DNA of 64,000 bases from Luteimonas viscosa. Its GTDB lineage: Bacteria > Pseudomonadota > Gammaproteobacteria > Xanthomonadales > Xanthomonadaceae. The stretch spans positions 2,025,248-2,089,247 of the forward strand of contig NZ_VTFT01000001.1 of assembly GCF_008244685.1 (NCBI RefSeq). Reading direction: 5' to 3'. Below are positions 8,613-17,938 of this stretch, in pieces. Under the pieces are notes generated by a model. The model made no database searches, was not told the DNA's origin, and saw only the letters and a program-made list of their open reading frames with translations. A program made the position numbers and the translations under genes. Numbering within the stretch: position 1 is the stretch's first letter; every line of letters starts with the position of its first letter.

Positions 8613-9356
8613 ATGGCGCGTATGCGCCGCTTCCCCGCGATCGCGTCCGCGATCCTCCTCTGCTACGCCACGGGATGCGCCCGGCCGTCCATGAGCAACG
8701 ACGCCTTCTCCAGTCCCGAACTGTCCGTGCTGGCCGACGCGGTGGCGCGCGGCGACACGACCGAGATCCGGCGCCAGCTCGAACGCATCGAGGTCGATAC
8801 GCCCGGCAGCGACGGCAGCACGCTGCTGATGGCCGCGATCAAGGCCGGGAACCAGGCGAGCGTCGAGGCGCTGCTCGAAGGCGGTGCGGATCCGAACCGG
8901 GTGGGTCCGCGCGGCGACACGCCGGTGCATGCAGCCGCGTTCTCCGGCAACGCCGACCTGCTGCGCACGGTGCTGGCGCGCGGCGGCGACGCGAACGCGC
9001 GCAACCCGCATACCGGCGCCACGCCGCTGGTGCAGGCGCTGCTCTCACCGGAGGCGAAGCAGTACGCCGTGCTTCTGGAAGCCGGCGCCGACCCCGACAT
9101 CGCCGACGACAACGGCGATACGCCGCTGCACGTCGCCGCACGCACCAACAATGGCGACGCGATCCTGGCCCTGCTCGAGGGCGGCGCCTCGCCGCTGGCG
9201 AAGAATGCAGGCGGCGCCAGCTTCCAGTCGTATTACTTCGGCTACAACCGCGCGATCCTCAACGATCGTGCGCTGGGCGAGCGCAAGGCCGTGGCGGACT
9301 GGCTCGAGGCCAACGGCGTGCCTCTGGAAACGGCGGTGAGCGAGGCCGACCGGTAG
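8613..9356 (+). CDS. Ankyrin-repeat lipoprotein, possible immunity partner
   Basis: 247 residues from ATG 8613. An N-terminal signal (MARMRRFPAIASAILLCYATGC) with Cys at position 22 predicts lipid anchoring in the periplasm. Four to five ankyrin repeats follow (GSTLLMAAIKAG, GDTPVHAAAFSGN, GATPLVQALL, GDTPLHVAARTNN). Possible earlier starts are TTG 8586 and ATG 8598, but TATGAT at 8597-8602 resembles a -10 box, and the signal peptide fits 8613 or 8622. It lies 51 bp after the lipase. Ankyrin proteins protect producers from several type VI lipase effectors, so an immunity role is a reasonable inference. Confidence 0.75.
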   Translation: MARMRRFPAIASAILLCYATGCARPSMSNDAFSSPELSVLADAVARGDTTEIRRQLERIEVDTPGSDGSTLLMAAIKAGNQASVEALLEGGADPNRVGPRGDTPVHAAAFSGNADLLRTVLARGGDANARNPHTGATPLVQALLSPEAKQYAVLLEAGADPDIADDNGDTPLHVAARTNNGDAILALLEGGASPLAKNAGGASFQSYYFGYNRAILNDRALGERKAVADWLEANGVPLETAVSEADR

Positions 9357-9407
9357 GCGCACGACAGGCATCGCGCCCGCTGCGCCGCAGCCGCACTACC
9401 CGCAACC

Positions 9408-9615
9408 GCGCCTTCGGCGCGCCCCCATCCGCCTTCGGCACCTTCCACCCGTAAAGGGCGCAATGCGCCGCAAAGCGGGGGAAGGGACAACGAGCTCCCT
9501 CTCCCGCTTGCGGGAGAGGGGTGGGGTGAGGGTCGTGGCCGCCGCCGCGATTGCCTTGCGCCTTCGGCGCGCCCCCGTCTCCTTCGGCACCTTCCCCCGC
9601 AAAGCGGGGGAAGGG
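9408..9615. repeat. Two copies of a palindromic intergenic repeat plus a perfect hairpin
   Basis: A block starting GCGCCTTCGGCGCGCCCCC and ending near GCAAAGCGGGGGAAGGG occurs at 9408-9487 and, shortened, at 9558-9615. Between them is CCCTCTCCCGC-TT-GCGGGAGAGGG (9497-9520, 11-bp perfect arms). The second copy ends in CCTTCCCCCGC-AAA-GCGGGGGAAGG (9590-9614, 11-bp perfect arms). It fills the whole 324-bp gap between the ankyrin gene and the convergent aceA gene. The hairpins have no T-run, so they look like REP-type repeats rather than intrinsic terminators. Confidence 0.6.
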
Positions 9616-9680
9616 TCAGGGCAAAGGATCAGGGAATCCTGGCGGCCGGCGCGCTCTCCTTGGACGGCCCTTTGCGACCC

Positions 9681-11018
9681 TCAGGCCGCGGCGGCGTGCG
9701 AGCGTTCGAACTGCTCCTCCTCGGTCGAGCCCTTGAGCGCGGTGACGCTGGAGCTGCCGCCCTGGATCACCGTGGTCACGTCGTCGAAGTAGCCGGCGCC
9801 GACTTCCTGCTGGTGCGAGACGAAGGTGTAGCCCTTGTCGCGCGCGGCAAACTCGGGTTCCTGCACCTGCTCGACGTAGTGGCGCATGCCCTCGCCGCGC
9901 GCGTAGTCGTGCGCGAAGCGGAAGGTGTTGAACCAGTTGATGTGGATGCCGGCCAGGGTGATGAACTGGTACTTGTAGCCCAGCGCCGAGAGTTCGTCCT
10001 GGAAGGAAGCGATCTGGCGGTCGTCGAGGTTTTTCTTCCAGTTGAAGCTGGGCGAGCAGTTGTAGCTCAGCAGCTTGCCCGGATGCTTGGCATGCACCGC
10101 CTGCGCGAACTCGCGGGCGAAGCCGATGTCGGGCGTGCCGGTCTCGCACCACACCAGGTCGGCGTACGGCGCGTAGGCCACGCCGCGGCTGATCGCCTGC
10201 TCCAGGCCGTTCTTCACCTTGTAGAAGCCCTCGGCGGTGCGGGTTCCGGTGACGAACGGACGGTCGTTGGCGTCGAAGTCCGAGGTCAGCAGGGTCGCGG
10301 CCTCGGCGTCGGTGCGCGCCAGCACCACGGTCGGCACGCCGAGCACGTCGGCCGCCAGTCGCGCCGACACCAGCTTCTGGATCGCCTCCTGGGTGGGCAC
10401 CAGCACCTTGCCGCCCATGTGCCCGCACTTCTTCACCGCCGCCAGCTGGTCCTCGAAGTGCACCGCCGCCGCGCCGGCGCCGATCATGTTCTTCATCAGT
10501 TCGAAGGCATTGAGCACGCCGCCGAAGCCGGCCTCGCCGTCGGCGACGATCGGCAGGAAGAAGTCGATCGCATCCTCCTCCTTCATCTTCCCGTCGCAGA
10601 TCGCCTTCCACTGGATTTCGTCGGCGCGCTGGAAGGTGTTGTTGATCCGCCGCACCATCGTCGGCACCGAGTCGTAGGCGTACAGCGACTGGTCCGGATA
10701 CATGGTCTCCGACGTGTTGCCGTCGGCGGCCACCTGCCAGCCCGACAGGTACACCGCCTCCAGCCCGGCCTTGGCCTGCTGCATCGCCTGGCCGGCGCTG
10801 ATCGCGCCGAAGGCGTTGACGTAGCCCTTCTTCGCGCCGCCGTTGACCAGCGTCCACAGCTTCTCGGCGCCGCGTCTGGCGAGCGTGTGCTCCGGCTGCA
10901 GGCTGCCGCGCAGGCGCACCACGTCGCCGGCCGAGTACGGGCGTTCGATGCCGGCCCAGCGCGGGTCGGTGTTCCATTGCTGCTGTAGCTCGGTGATCTG
11001 TTGCTTCTGCGTGGACAT
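9681..11018 (-). CDS. aceA: Isocitrate lyase
   Basis: 445 residues. The enzyme cleaves isocitrate to glyoxylate and succinate, the first step of the glyoxylate shunt, in the cytoplasm. It has the catalytic signature KKCGHMGG (about 191-198), the substrate loop YNCSPSFNW and the N-terminal [15 protein letters not shown]. The start was set at ATG 11018, preceded by GGAGA, rather than the 31-codon longer reading, which carries no conserved residues. It lies downstream of aceB on the same strand with a 123-bp gap, so the two form the acetate/fatty-acid growth operon next to a divergent LysR gene. Confidence 0.95.
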   Translation of the reverse strand: MSTQKQQITELQQQWNTDPRWAGIERPYSAGDVVRLRGSLQPEHTLARRGAEKLWTLVNGGAKKGYVNAFGAISAGQAMQQAKAGLEAVYLSGWQVAADGNTSETMYPDQSLYAYDSVPTMVRRINNTFQRADEIQWKAICDGKMKEEDAIDFFLPIVADGEAGFGGVLNAFELMKNMIGAGAAAVHFEDQLAAVKKCGHMGGKVLVPTQEAIQKLVSARLAADVLGVPTVVLARTDAEAATLLTSDFDANDRPFVTGTRTAEGFYKVKNGLEQAISRGVAYAPYADLVWCETGTPDIGFAREFAQAVHAKHPGKLLSYNCSPSFNWKKNLDDRQIASFQDELSALGYKYQFITLAGIHINWFNTFRFAHDYARGEGMRHYVEQVQEPEFAARDKGYTFVSHQQEVGAGYFDDVTTVIQGGSSSVTALKGSTEEEQFERSHAAAA

Positions 11019-11141
11019 GGGGATCTCCGGTGGAGCAGTGATTCGTGGATTGGTGATTGGTGATTCGGAAGAGCGGAGGGCTGGCGTTCGCGGCGGGATC
11101 GGCTTTTCCAATCACCAGTCACGAATCACCCTCACCGCTCC

Positions 11142-12779
<1,638 letters not shown>

Positions 12780-12830
12780 GGCGGGCTCCATTGGATGTTG
12801 CAGTGCAGCGCCACCATCCGCCCGACCCAA

Positions 12831-12880
12831 TTATTTGACAAGACAGTTTTTACAATGTAATTCATAAGTTTTACAAATAC
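12831..12880. promoter_or_regulatory. AT-rich divergent promoter/operator region between aceB and the LysR gene
   Basis: In an otherwise GC-rich window this stretch is A/T rich. A perfect -35 hexamer TTGACA lies at 12835-12840 (+ strand). TTACAATGTAA (12850-12860) is a small palindrome, and TTTTACAA occurs twice (12848-12855 and 12869-12876) 21 bp apart, about two helical turns on the same DNA face. This is the expected site for a LysR-type dimer pair controlling aceBA and its own gene. The exact operator and start sites are not proven. Confidence 0.5.
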
Positions 12881-12893
12881 GTTAGCCGAATCA

Positions 12894-13862
12894 ATGCCTT
12901 CCAACGGCAATGCACCCCCGCGATTCGCCTACAAGGCCGACCGGCTCAAGCCGTTGCGCGCCTTTTGCCAGACCGTCCGGCTGGGCTCGGTGTCGCGCGC
13001 GGCCGAGGCGCTGTACGTCAGCCAGCCTGCGGTAACCCTGCAACTGCAGGCGCTGGAGCGGGAACTGGGCGAGAAGCTGTTCGAGCGCAGCGGCCGGCGG
13101 TTGGCGCCGACCCGCGCCGGGGAGGCGCTGTACGAACTGGCGCGGCCGCTGGTGGACGGCATCGACACCCTGCCCACCGCGTTCCGCAGCCAGCTCAAGG
13201 GCATGGACGCGGGCGAGCTCAACATCGCCGCCAACAGCTCGACCATCCTCTACCTGCTGCCGCGGATCGTGGAGCGCTTCCGCCAGCACCACGCCGACGT
13301 GCGCCTGAGCCTGCACAACACCGTCAGCGCCGACGGTACCGACCTGCTGCGCGCGGACGCGGTGGACCTGGTGGTCGGCTCGATGCACGACGTGCCGGCG
13401 GACCTGGTGTACGAACCGCTGCACCGCTTCGAGCAGCGGCTGGTGCTGCCGCCGGGACATCCGCTGGCGGACAAGGCCGACCTGACCCTGGCCGACATCG
13501 GCCGCTACGGCCTGATCCTGCCGCCCAAGCGGCAGATCACCTGGCGCCTGGTCGACCTGGTGTTCCAGCAGAACCGCGTGCCCTACACGGTCGCGCTCGA
13601 GGTCGGCGGCTGGGAGGTGATCAAGCAGTACGTGGCGATGGGCATGGGCATCAGCATCCTGTCCTCGATCTGCCTGACCGAGGCCGACCGCGGCCGCCTC
13701 GTCACCCGCCCGCTCGACGCCTTCTTCCCCGCCCGAAGCTACGGCGTGGTGATGCGCAAGGGCAAGCTGCCGTCACCGCAGGCGCGCGCCTTCATGGACC
13801 TGATCCAGCCCGACCTGTTCGTGCGCCGCGACTACTACGACAGCGGGCATTCGGAGCGCTGA
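12894..13862 (+). CDS. LysR-family transcriptional regulator, likely regulator of aceBA
   Basis: 322 residues. The N-terminal winged HTH (residues about 19-78: LKPLRAFCQTVRLGSVSRAA, LYVSQPAVTLQLQALERELG) is followed by a LysR effector domain in the CysB-like layout (ELNIAANSSTILYLLPRIVE, ALEVGGWEVIKQYVAMGMGI). It is divergent from aceB, the classical arrangement for a LysR regulator and its target, so it probably senses a glyoxylate-shunt or acetate-linked metabolite. The sequence itself does not show the ligand. Confidence 0.88.
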   Translation: MPSNGNAPPRFAYKADRLKPLRAFCQTVRLGSVSRAAEALYVSQPAVTLQLQALERELGEKLFERSGRRLAPTRAGEALYELARPLVDGIDTLPTAFRSQLKGMDAGELNIAANSSTILYLLPRIVERFRQHHADVRLSLHNTVSADGTDLLRADAVDLVVGSMHDVPADLVYEPLHRFEQRLVLPPGHPLADKADLTLADIGRYGLILPPKRQITWRLVDLVFQQNRVPYTVALEVGGWEVIKQYVAMGMGISILSSICLTEADRGRLVTRPLDAFFPARSYGVVMRKGKLPSPQARAFMDLIQPDLFVRRDYYDSGHSER

Positions 13863-13990
13863 GGGCGCGCCCCCCTATTTACTTTTGCCGCGCAGCGGGC
13901 GGAAGATGCCGCCGCACCGGCTGCATGCCGAGGGGGCTCGGGCCCGGACGGTGCGGGGACTGTTCCATGCCCGACGGGAGCGGGCGTCCG

Positions 13991-15091
13991 ATGAATATCC
14001 GTCTGTTGGCATCCATCGTGCTGCTGTGCGGCGCGCTGCCCGCGATCGCGGCCAAACCCACCCTGCCGGCCACTCCGATCCGGACCTCGCAACCGGCCGA
14101 GATCATTCTCGTCCAGCAGGAGCTTGCGGCCGAGGTTCCGGGGACCGCGGACGCGGTCGGCATGCAGTTCGGCCTGATTGGCGCCCTGGTCGGGACCGCG
14201 GTCAGCAACGCCCAGGTGAAGAATGCCGAGGAGCGCGTCGGCGAGCTGCGCAACGTTCTGCTCGACTACCCCTTCAATGCGCGCATGGAAGAAACCCTGC
14301 AGCGCAAGCTCGCCGAGCACGCGATCCTCGGCGACCAGGGCATCACCGTGTTGCATGCGACCTGGGACGGCGACAGCGCAAGCATGGCCAATCCCGTCGA
14401 GGATGCGCTGGTGCTGGTACCGGGCTACGCGATCCTCAGCAGCTTCGAACAACTGTCGGTGAAAGTGGCGCTCAGCCACGTGCAGCGCACGGCACGCGCG
14501 GGGAAGAAGCCGAAGCAGAAGATCCTGTTCACGCGTAACTACGCCTTCAACTTTCCACTGTCGACCCTCGCGGGCGACGGCGCCGACGAGAGTGCCGCGC
14601 GCTGGGTGGCATTCGGCCGCCAGCCGCTGGAGGCGCTGCTCGATACCGGCATCGACCAGGTCACCGACATGCTGGTGTACGACCTGTCGACCGAGGGCCG
14701 CGACGAGGCCGAACAACCGATCCGCGGCATGAGCGGCACGGTGGGCGGCCAGGAGTTCAAGGGACGCGTCGTCCGCGAGGGCGACCGCTGGCTGTGGTTG
14801 CGCTCCGGACCCGGTGCCCTGCGAACGCTGACCGGGCAACATCCGGTCGATGAAACCATCGTGGCCGCGATGCCGGTTGCCGCCGCGCCTGCCTCACCTG
14901 CGGAGGTCGGGAGCGACACACCTGCCCCTGCAAGGGACCCGGCACCGGACGACGTGGCACCGCCTCCCGCAGAGCAACCGCGCGCTGGCGAGGATATCGG
15001 CGAGACCGTCCCGGTATCTGCAGAGGAAGACGCCACGATCGATCCGGTCATGGACACGCCAGCCGAAACCCCGGACGAACCCGGGCAGTGA
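13991..15091 (+). CDS. Exported protein of unknown function
   Basis: 366 residues. A signal peptide (MNIRLLASIVLLCGALPAIA) is cleaved before AKPTLP. A Gly-rich hydrophobic stretch follows at about 57-72 (MQFGLIGALVGTAVSNAQV), which may insert into a membrane, then a mixed alpha/beta domain. The last 70 residues are Pro/Ala/Glu/Asp rich and probably disordered. The gene ends by overlapping a lipoprotein gene (GTGA). I do not recognise a family. The two genes sit between the LysR regulator and the DUF2235 pair. Confidence 0.65.
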   Translation: MNIRLLASIVLLCGALPAIAAKPTLPATPIRTSQPAEIILVQQELAAEVPGTADAVGMQFGLIGALVGTAVSNAQVKNAEERVGELRNVLLDYPFNARMEETLQRKLAEHAILGDQGITVLHATWDGDSASMANPVEDALVLVPGYAILSSFEQLSVKVALSHVQRTARAGKKPKQKILFTRNYAFNFPLSTLAGDGADESAARWVAFGRQPLEALLDTGIDQVTDMLVYDLSTEGRDEAEQPIRGMSGTVGGQEFKGRVVREGDRWLWLRSGPGALRTLTGQHPVDETIVAAMPVAAAPASPAEVGSDTPAPARDPAPDDVAPPPAEQPRAGEDIGETVPVSAEEDATIDPVMDTPAETPDEPGQ

Positions 15092-15633
15092 TCTCGGCCC
15101 GGATTGCCTCTGCACGATGCGCGAACGGCTTGGCGCTCGGCCTGCTCGCCGGCTGCAGCAGCGTTCCGCTGGAGCGCAGCGCCATGCAGCCTGCGCAGCT
15201 GCTTCCCCTCGCCACGCTCGCGCCACCGGTTTGCGCGTACCGACTCGATGCCGTCAGCGACCGGCGTGCGGCCGGCACCGCTGCGGGAAGCCTCGGCGCA
15301 CACGCCTTCTCGCTCGACGACGCGGCGGACCTCGTCCGGCAGCGACTGATGGCGAATGGCTTCAGGGACGACCCGGCCCTGCCCGCGCTCTCGCTGGAGA
15401 TCCGGCAGCTGTACATCGCGGCGAACCAGTCCTCGAAAGTGCCCGTCGCGGTCTACCGCGTCTCCGTCGATGGCGGACCGCCCACCATCCTGCGCTCGCA
15501 CGCGGCATCGGTGAACTGGAACGGGACCGAGGCCGAGAGCCAGCGCGCCATCGCACGCGCGCTGGACGACGTGGATCTGCAGCTGCGGCAGATGCTCGAC
15601 GCACGCTGTGGATCGCGGCACGCTGCGGACTGA
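15088..15633 (+). CDS. Putative lipoprotein of unknown function
   Basis: 181 residues with a GTG start at 15088 inside the stop of the upstream gene (GTGA), which implies translational coupling. The lipobox LAGC gives Cys23. The mature part contains a beta-strand pattern (LSLEIRQLYIAANQ, VPVAVYRVSVDGG) and a C-terminal helix (ALDDVDLQLRQMLD). No family is recognised. The tight coupling suggests that it works with the exported protein upstream, possibly as its envelope partner. Confidence 0.65.
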   Translation: MISARIASARCANGLALGLLAGCSSVPLERSAMQPAQLLPLATLAPPVCAYRLDAVSDRRAAGTAAGSLGAHAFSLDDAADLVRQRLMANGFRDDPALPALSLEIRQLYIAANQSSKVPVAVYRVSVDGGPPTILRSHAASVNWNGTEAESQRAIARALDDVDLQLRQMLDARCGSRHAAD

Positions 15634-15771
15634 TCCGTCCTGTCCGGCAGTCGGGCGCAGGCGACGACGGCGGCTGCGGATATCCGTAGCATCCGGGGCC
15701 GGAAGAATCGATCTTCGAACGACGTGGCGCCTAGAGGCGCATGGCCGCCTGCGTCGACACGAGAGGATGAT

Positions 15772-17133
15772 TCAGCGCGGCATTTCCAGTGGCGCAGGCG
15801 CGCGCCCGTGCACTTCGTTGCGTGTCTGGTCTTCTTCCCGCAACCGCGCCTGTCCTGCCGCAAGCCAGGCCTGCCCTGCTTCGCCGTGGAGGAAGTCGCG
15901 CGACAGCAGGCCGATGGCGGGACCATCATCGCGTTGCGCCGCCTGCAGCAGGCGGTCGACCATCGCGCGCTGGTCGATGGAGGTCGACTGGCCTGCTTCG
16001 AGTCCCGGGACGGGCGCGATCGCCACCCGTTGCCACGCCAGTCCCGCGGCGAGGGCCTCGTTGCGCGGCTCGGCATCGCGGCAGTCGATCCGGCACAACG
16101 GCGGCGGCGCCAGTTCTTCCTGGTGCACGCGCGTGCCGTCGCGGTCGAACTCGGAGGTCCGATAGAAGAACTGGTGCTGTTCGGAGCGGTGGATCACGTT
16201 GAGCGCCGGCTCCACCGGTTCCGGGCGCTTGACCAGGAACGGCTGGTCGCTGAGCGCGTTGAGGTAGTCGATCATCAGGTTGCCGCTGCGGATCGAGAGA
16301 CCGTTCTGCTGGTAGCCGCCGCCGATGTCGCTGTGCGCGCCGGCGACGAGGACGTTGAGGAAACGGCCGTCGAAGGTGGTGCCCATGTCGGTGATCCGCG
16401 TGCCCTGGAACAGGTTGCGGCGCTCGTCGTCGGCGGTGATCTGGAATCCGGACACGACCGACGCCGCGGGCCGACGGTCGTGGTCGCGCGGCACGCCGGT
16501 ACCGACCGGGTCGAACAGGCCGATGGCCTGCACGACCGTGCCGGGTTCGCGCAGAGGTGGCTTCGTGAATTCCACGCGGTCGATCAGGCCATCGCGTCCA
16601 CGGACCACCTTGGCGCCTTCCGGGTCCTGGATTCCGCGCTCCTCGACCAGTCGGGTGAAGCCCGCGGCCTGTTCGGCGCCGCGGCTGAAGCCGATGGAGG
16701 CGAGGCGGATGTCGGCATCTGGGTTCTTTTCGATCCAGCGGGCGGCTTCGGTGAGGAACTGGAGGTACATCTCCTCCAGCCGCGCCGTGTAGGTACGACC
16801 CGAAATCAGGTCACGCGTGCCCGCCAGGCCGCCCTGGGTGCCGACGCCCTCGACATAGCCCGCACGGATGCTGTCGACTCCCTGGCGGCGGAGGTCGTTC
16901 GCCTGCCGATAGATATGCGCGACGTTGGTATGGTTCTCCGGAGCATCCTTGAACATGCTGTTTCCGGTTCCATCGAACGCGGCAAGAAAAAGCCTGTCCG
17001 TCGGCGACTCGCGCTTCAACAGAACCGGCGCAGCGAAGGATGAAAGATCCTCGCTCGCGCGCCGGAAGCTAGCCATGTCGTCGGCTGTCGCCTGGATCGT
17101 GGCGACGCCATCAGGATGCCTTTGCCCACCCAT
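15772..17133 (-). CDS. DUF2235 phospholipase-like protein, candidate type VI effector (Tle1-like)
   Basis: 453 residues. Family hallmarks of DUF2235 hydrolases are AAFDGTGN (51-58), the nucleophile elbow SIGFSRGAEQ (Ser150), GLFDPVG (Asp208) and GAHSDIGGGY (His267), forming a complete Ser-Asp-His set. There is no signal peptide. Proteins of this family include the Tle1 phospholipases delivered by type VI secretion. It follows a lipoprotein gene by 24 bp and has a perfect SD sequence (AAGGAGGT) upstream of ATG 17133. No VgrG or other secretion gene is in the window. The enzyme family is clear; secretion is inferred. Confidence 0.82.
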   Translation of the reverse strand: MGGQRHPDGVATIQATADDMASFRRASEDLSSFAAPVLLKRESPTDRLFLAAFDGTGNSMFKDAPENHTNVAHIYRQANDLRRQGVDSIRAGYVEGVGTQGGLAGTRDLISGRTYTARLEEMYLQFLTEAARWIEKNPDADIRLASIGFSRGAEQAAGFTRLVEERGIQDPEGAKVVRGRDGLIDRVEFTKPPLREPGTVVQAIGLFDPVGTGVPRDHDRRPAASVVSGFQITADDERRNLFQGTRITDMGTTFDGRFLNVLVAGAHSDIGGGYQQNGLSIRSGNLMIDYLNALSDQPFLVKRPEPVEPALNVIHRSEQHQFFYRTSEFDRDGTRVHQEELAPPPLCRIDCRDAEPRNEALAAGLAWQRVAIAPVPGLEAGQSTSIDQRAMVDRLLQAAQRDDGPAIGLLSRDFLHGEAGQAWLAAGQARLREEDQTRNEVHGRAPAPLEMPR

Positions 17134-17157
17134 CGTCGACCTCCTTGTCGATCCGGA

Positions 17158-17799
17158 TCAATAGGTTCGACTCCACGCCAGGAGCAGCTCATCTCGATGG
17201 CCGCTATGCGGATTCCCCGATTGCTGGAGCGCTTTAGTCGGGATGAACGCGCGCATGTAGACGTTGATGGTGCGGTCGTTCACCTCGAGCACAATCTCGG
17301 GATTCAGGATGGACACGCCTTCCCGGACATCTTCACGCGGCACGTCGTGGAGGATCAGCTGGTCCCTGAAAATCTCGCCGATATCGACCTCGGCCTCGTG
17401 CGAGGTCCCGTCCTTCGAGCGCCACCGTACCTGCGCCGGCGGCGGAAAGTTGAGGATTCCAAGATATCCGCCCCCCAGATTGTCCGGGTAGCGATCTCCC
17501 AGGGATTCGGAGGACAAGGCCAGCTCGCCGTCCGGGTCCGCGGTGTGGTCGAATCCGTTGTAACGGACACGACAGCCATAGGTCGAATAGCAGAACGCCC
17601 CGAAGTTATGCTGCACGAACTTCAACGGCCAGTCGGCAACGGTGTTGTCCGGCCGCGCGGGTTCTTCGGGTGGCACGTCCTGTGTCGTCATCGCCATGCC
17701 CTGGCATCCTGTGGTCGCCAACGATGCGGCCATCACGGCCGCCGCGATCGGGTGGAGCGGGCGGCGCGCCTTGCGCCGCGGGGCGGGTTGCCCGTCCAT
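17158..17799 (-). CDS. Lipoprotein, probable immunity partner of the DUF2235 protein
   Basis: 213 residues from ATG 17799, which has GGAGG at a good distance; the frame runs on upstream without coding character. The lipobox ends at Cys32 (SLATTGC). The mature domain begins KFVQHNFGAFCYSTYGC and contains GGGYLGILNFPPPAQVRWRS, resembling the small periplasmic lipoproteins (DUF3304-like) found beside Tle1-type phospholipases. Its gene lies directly before the phospholipase gene in one operon, so the cell would make the protector first. The assignment as immunity protein is by context and loose resemblance. Confidence 0.7.
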   Translation of the reverse strand: MDGQPAPRRKARRPLHPIAAAVMAASLATTGCQGMAMTTQDVPPEEPARPDNTVADWPLKFVQHNFGAFCYSTYGCRVRYNGFDHTADPDGELALSSESLGDRYPDNLGGGYLGILNFPPPAQVRWRSKDGTSHEAEVDIGEIFRDQLILHDVPREDVREGVSILNPEIVLEVNDRTINVYMRAFIPTKALQQSGNPHSGHRDELLLAWSRTY

Positions 17800-17938
17800 G
17801 CGAACCTCCGTTGTCCTCCCGCGGCGCGACGGCCGGCGGGCTCCTTCCTGCACCGTAGCGCAGGCCCCGGCGGGATTCAATCCACCGGTCCGACCGGGCC
17901 CGGCCGGTGGTCGCGCGACCGCGCCGGTCGCGCTGCAC

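Noticed and set aside
15772-17133. XVIPCD type IV secretion signal at the end of the DUF2235 protein
   Set aside because: The C-terminus is charged and Gln/Ala rich but I could not find the conserved XVIPCD blocks, so no delivery route is claimed.
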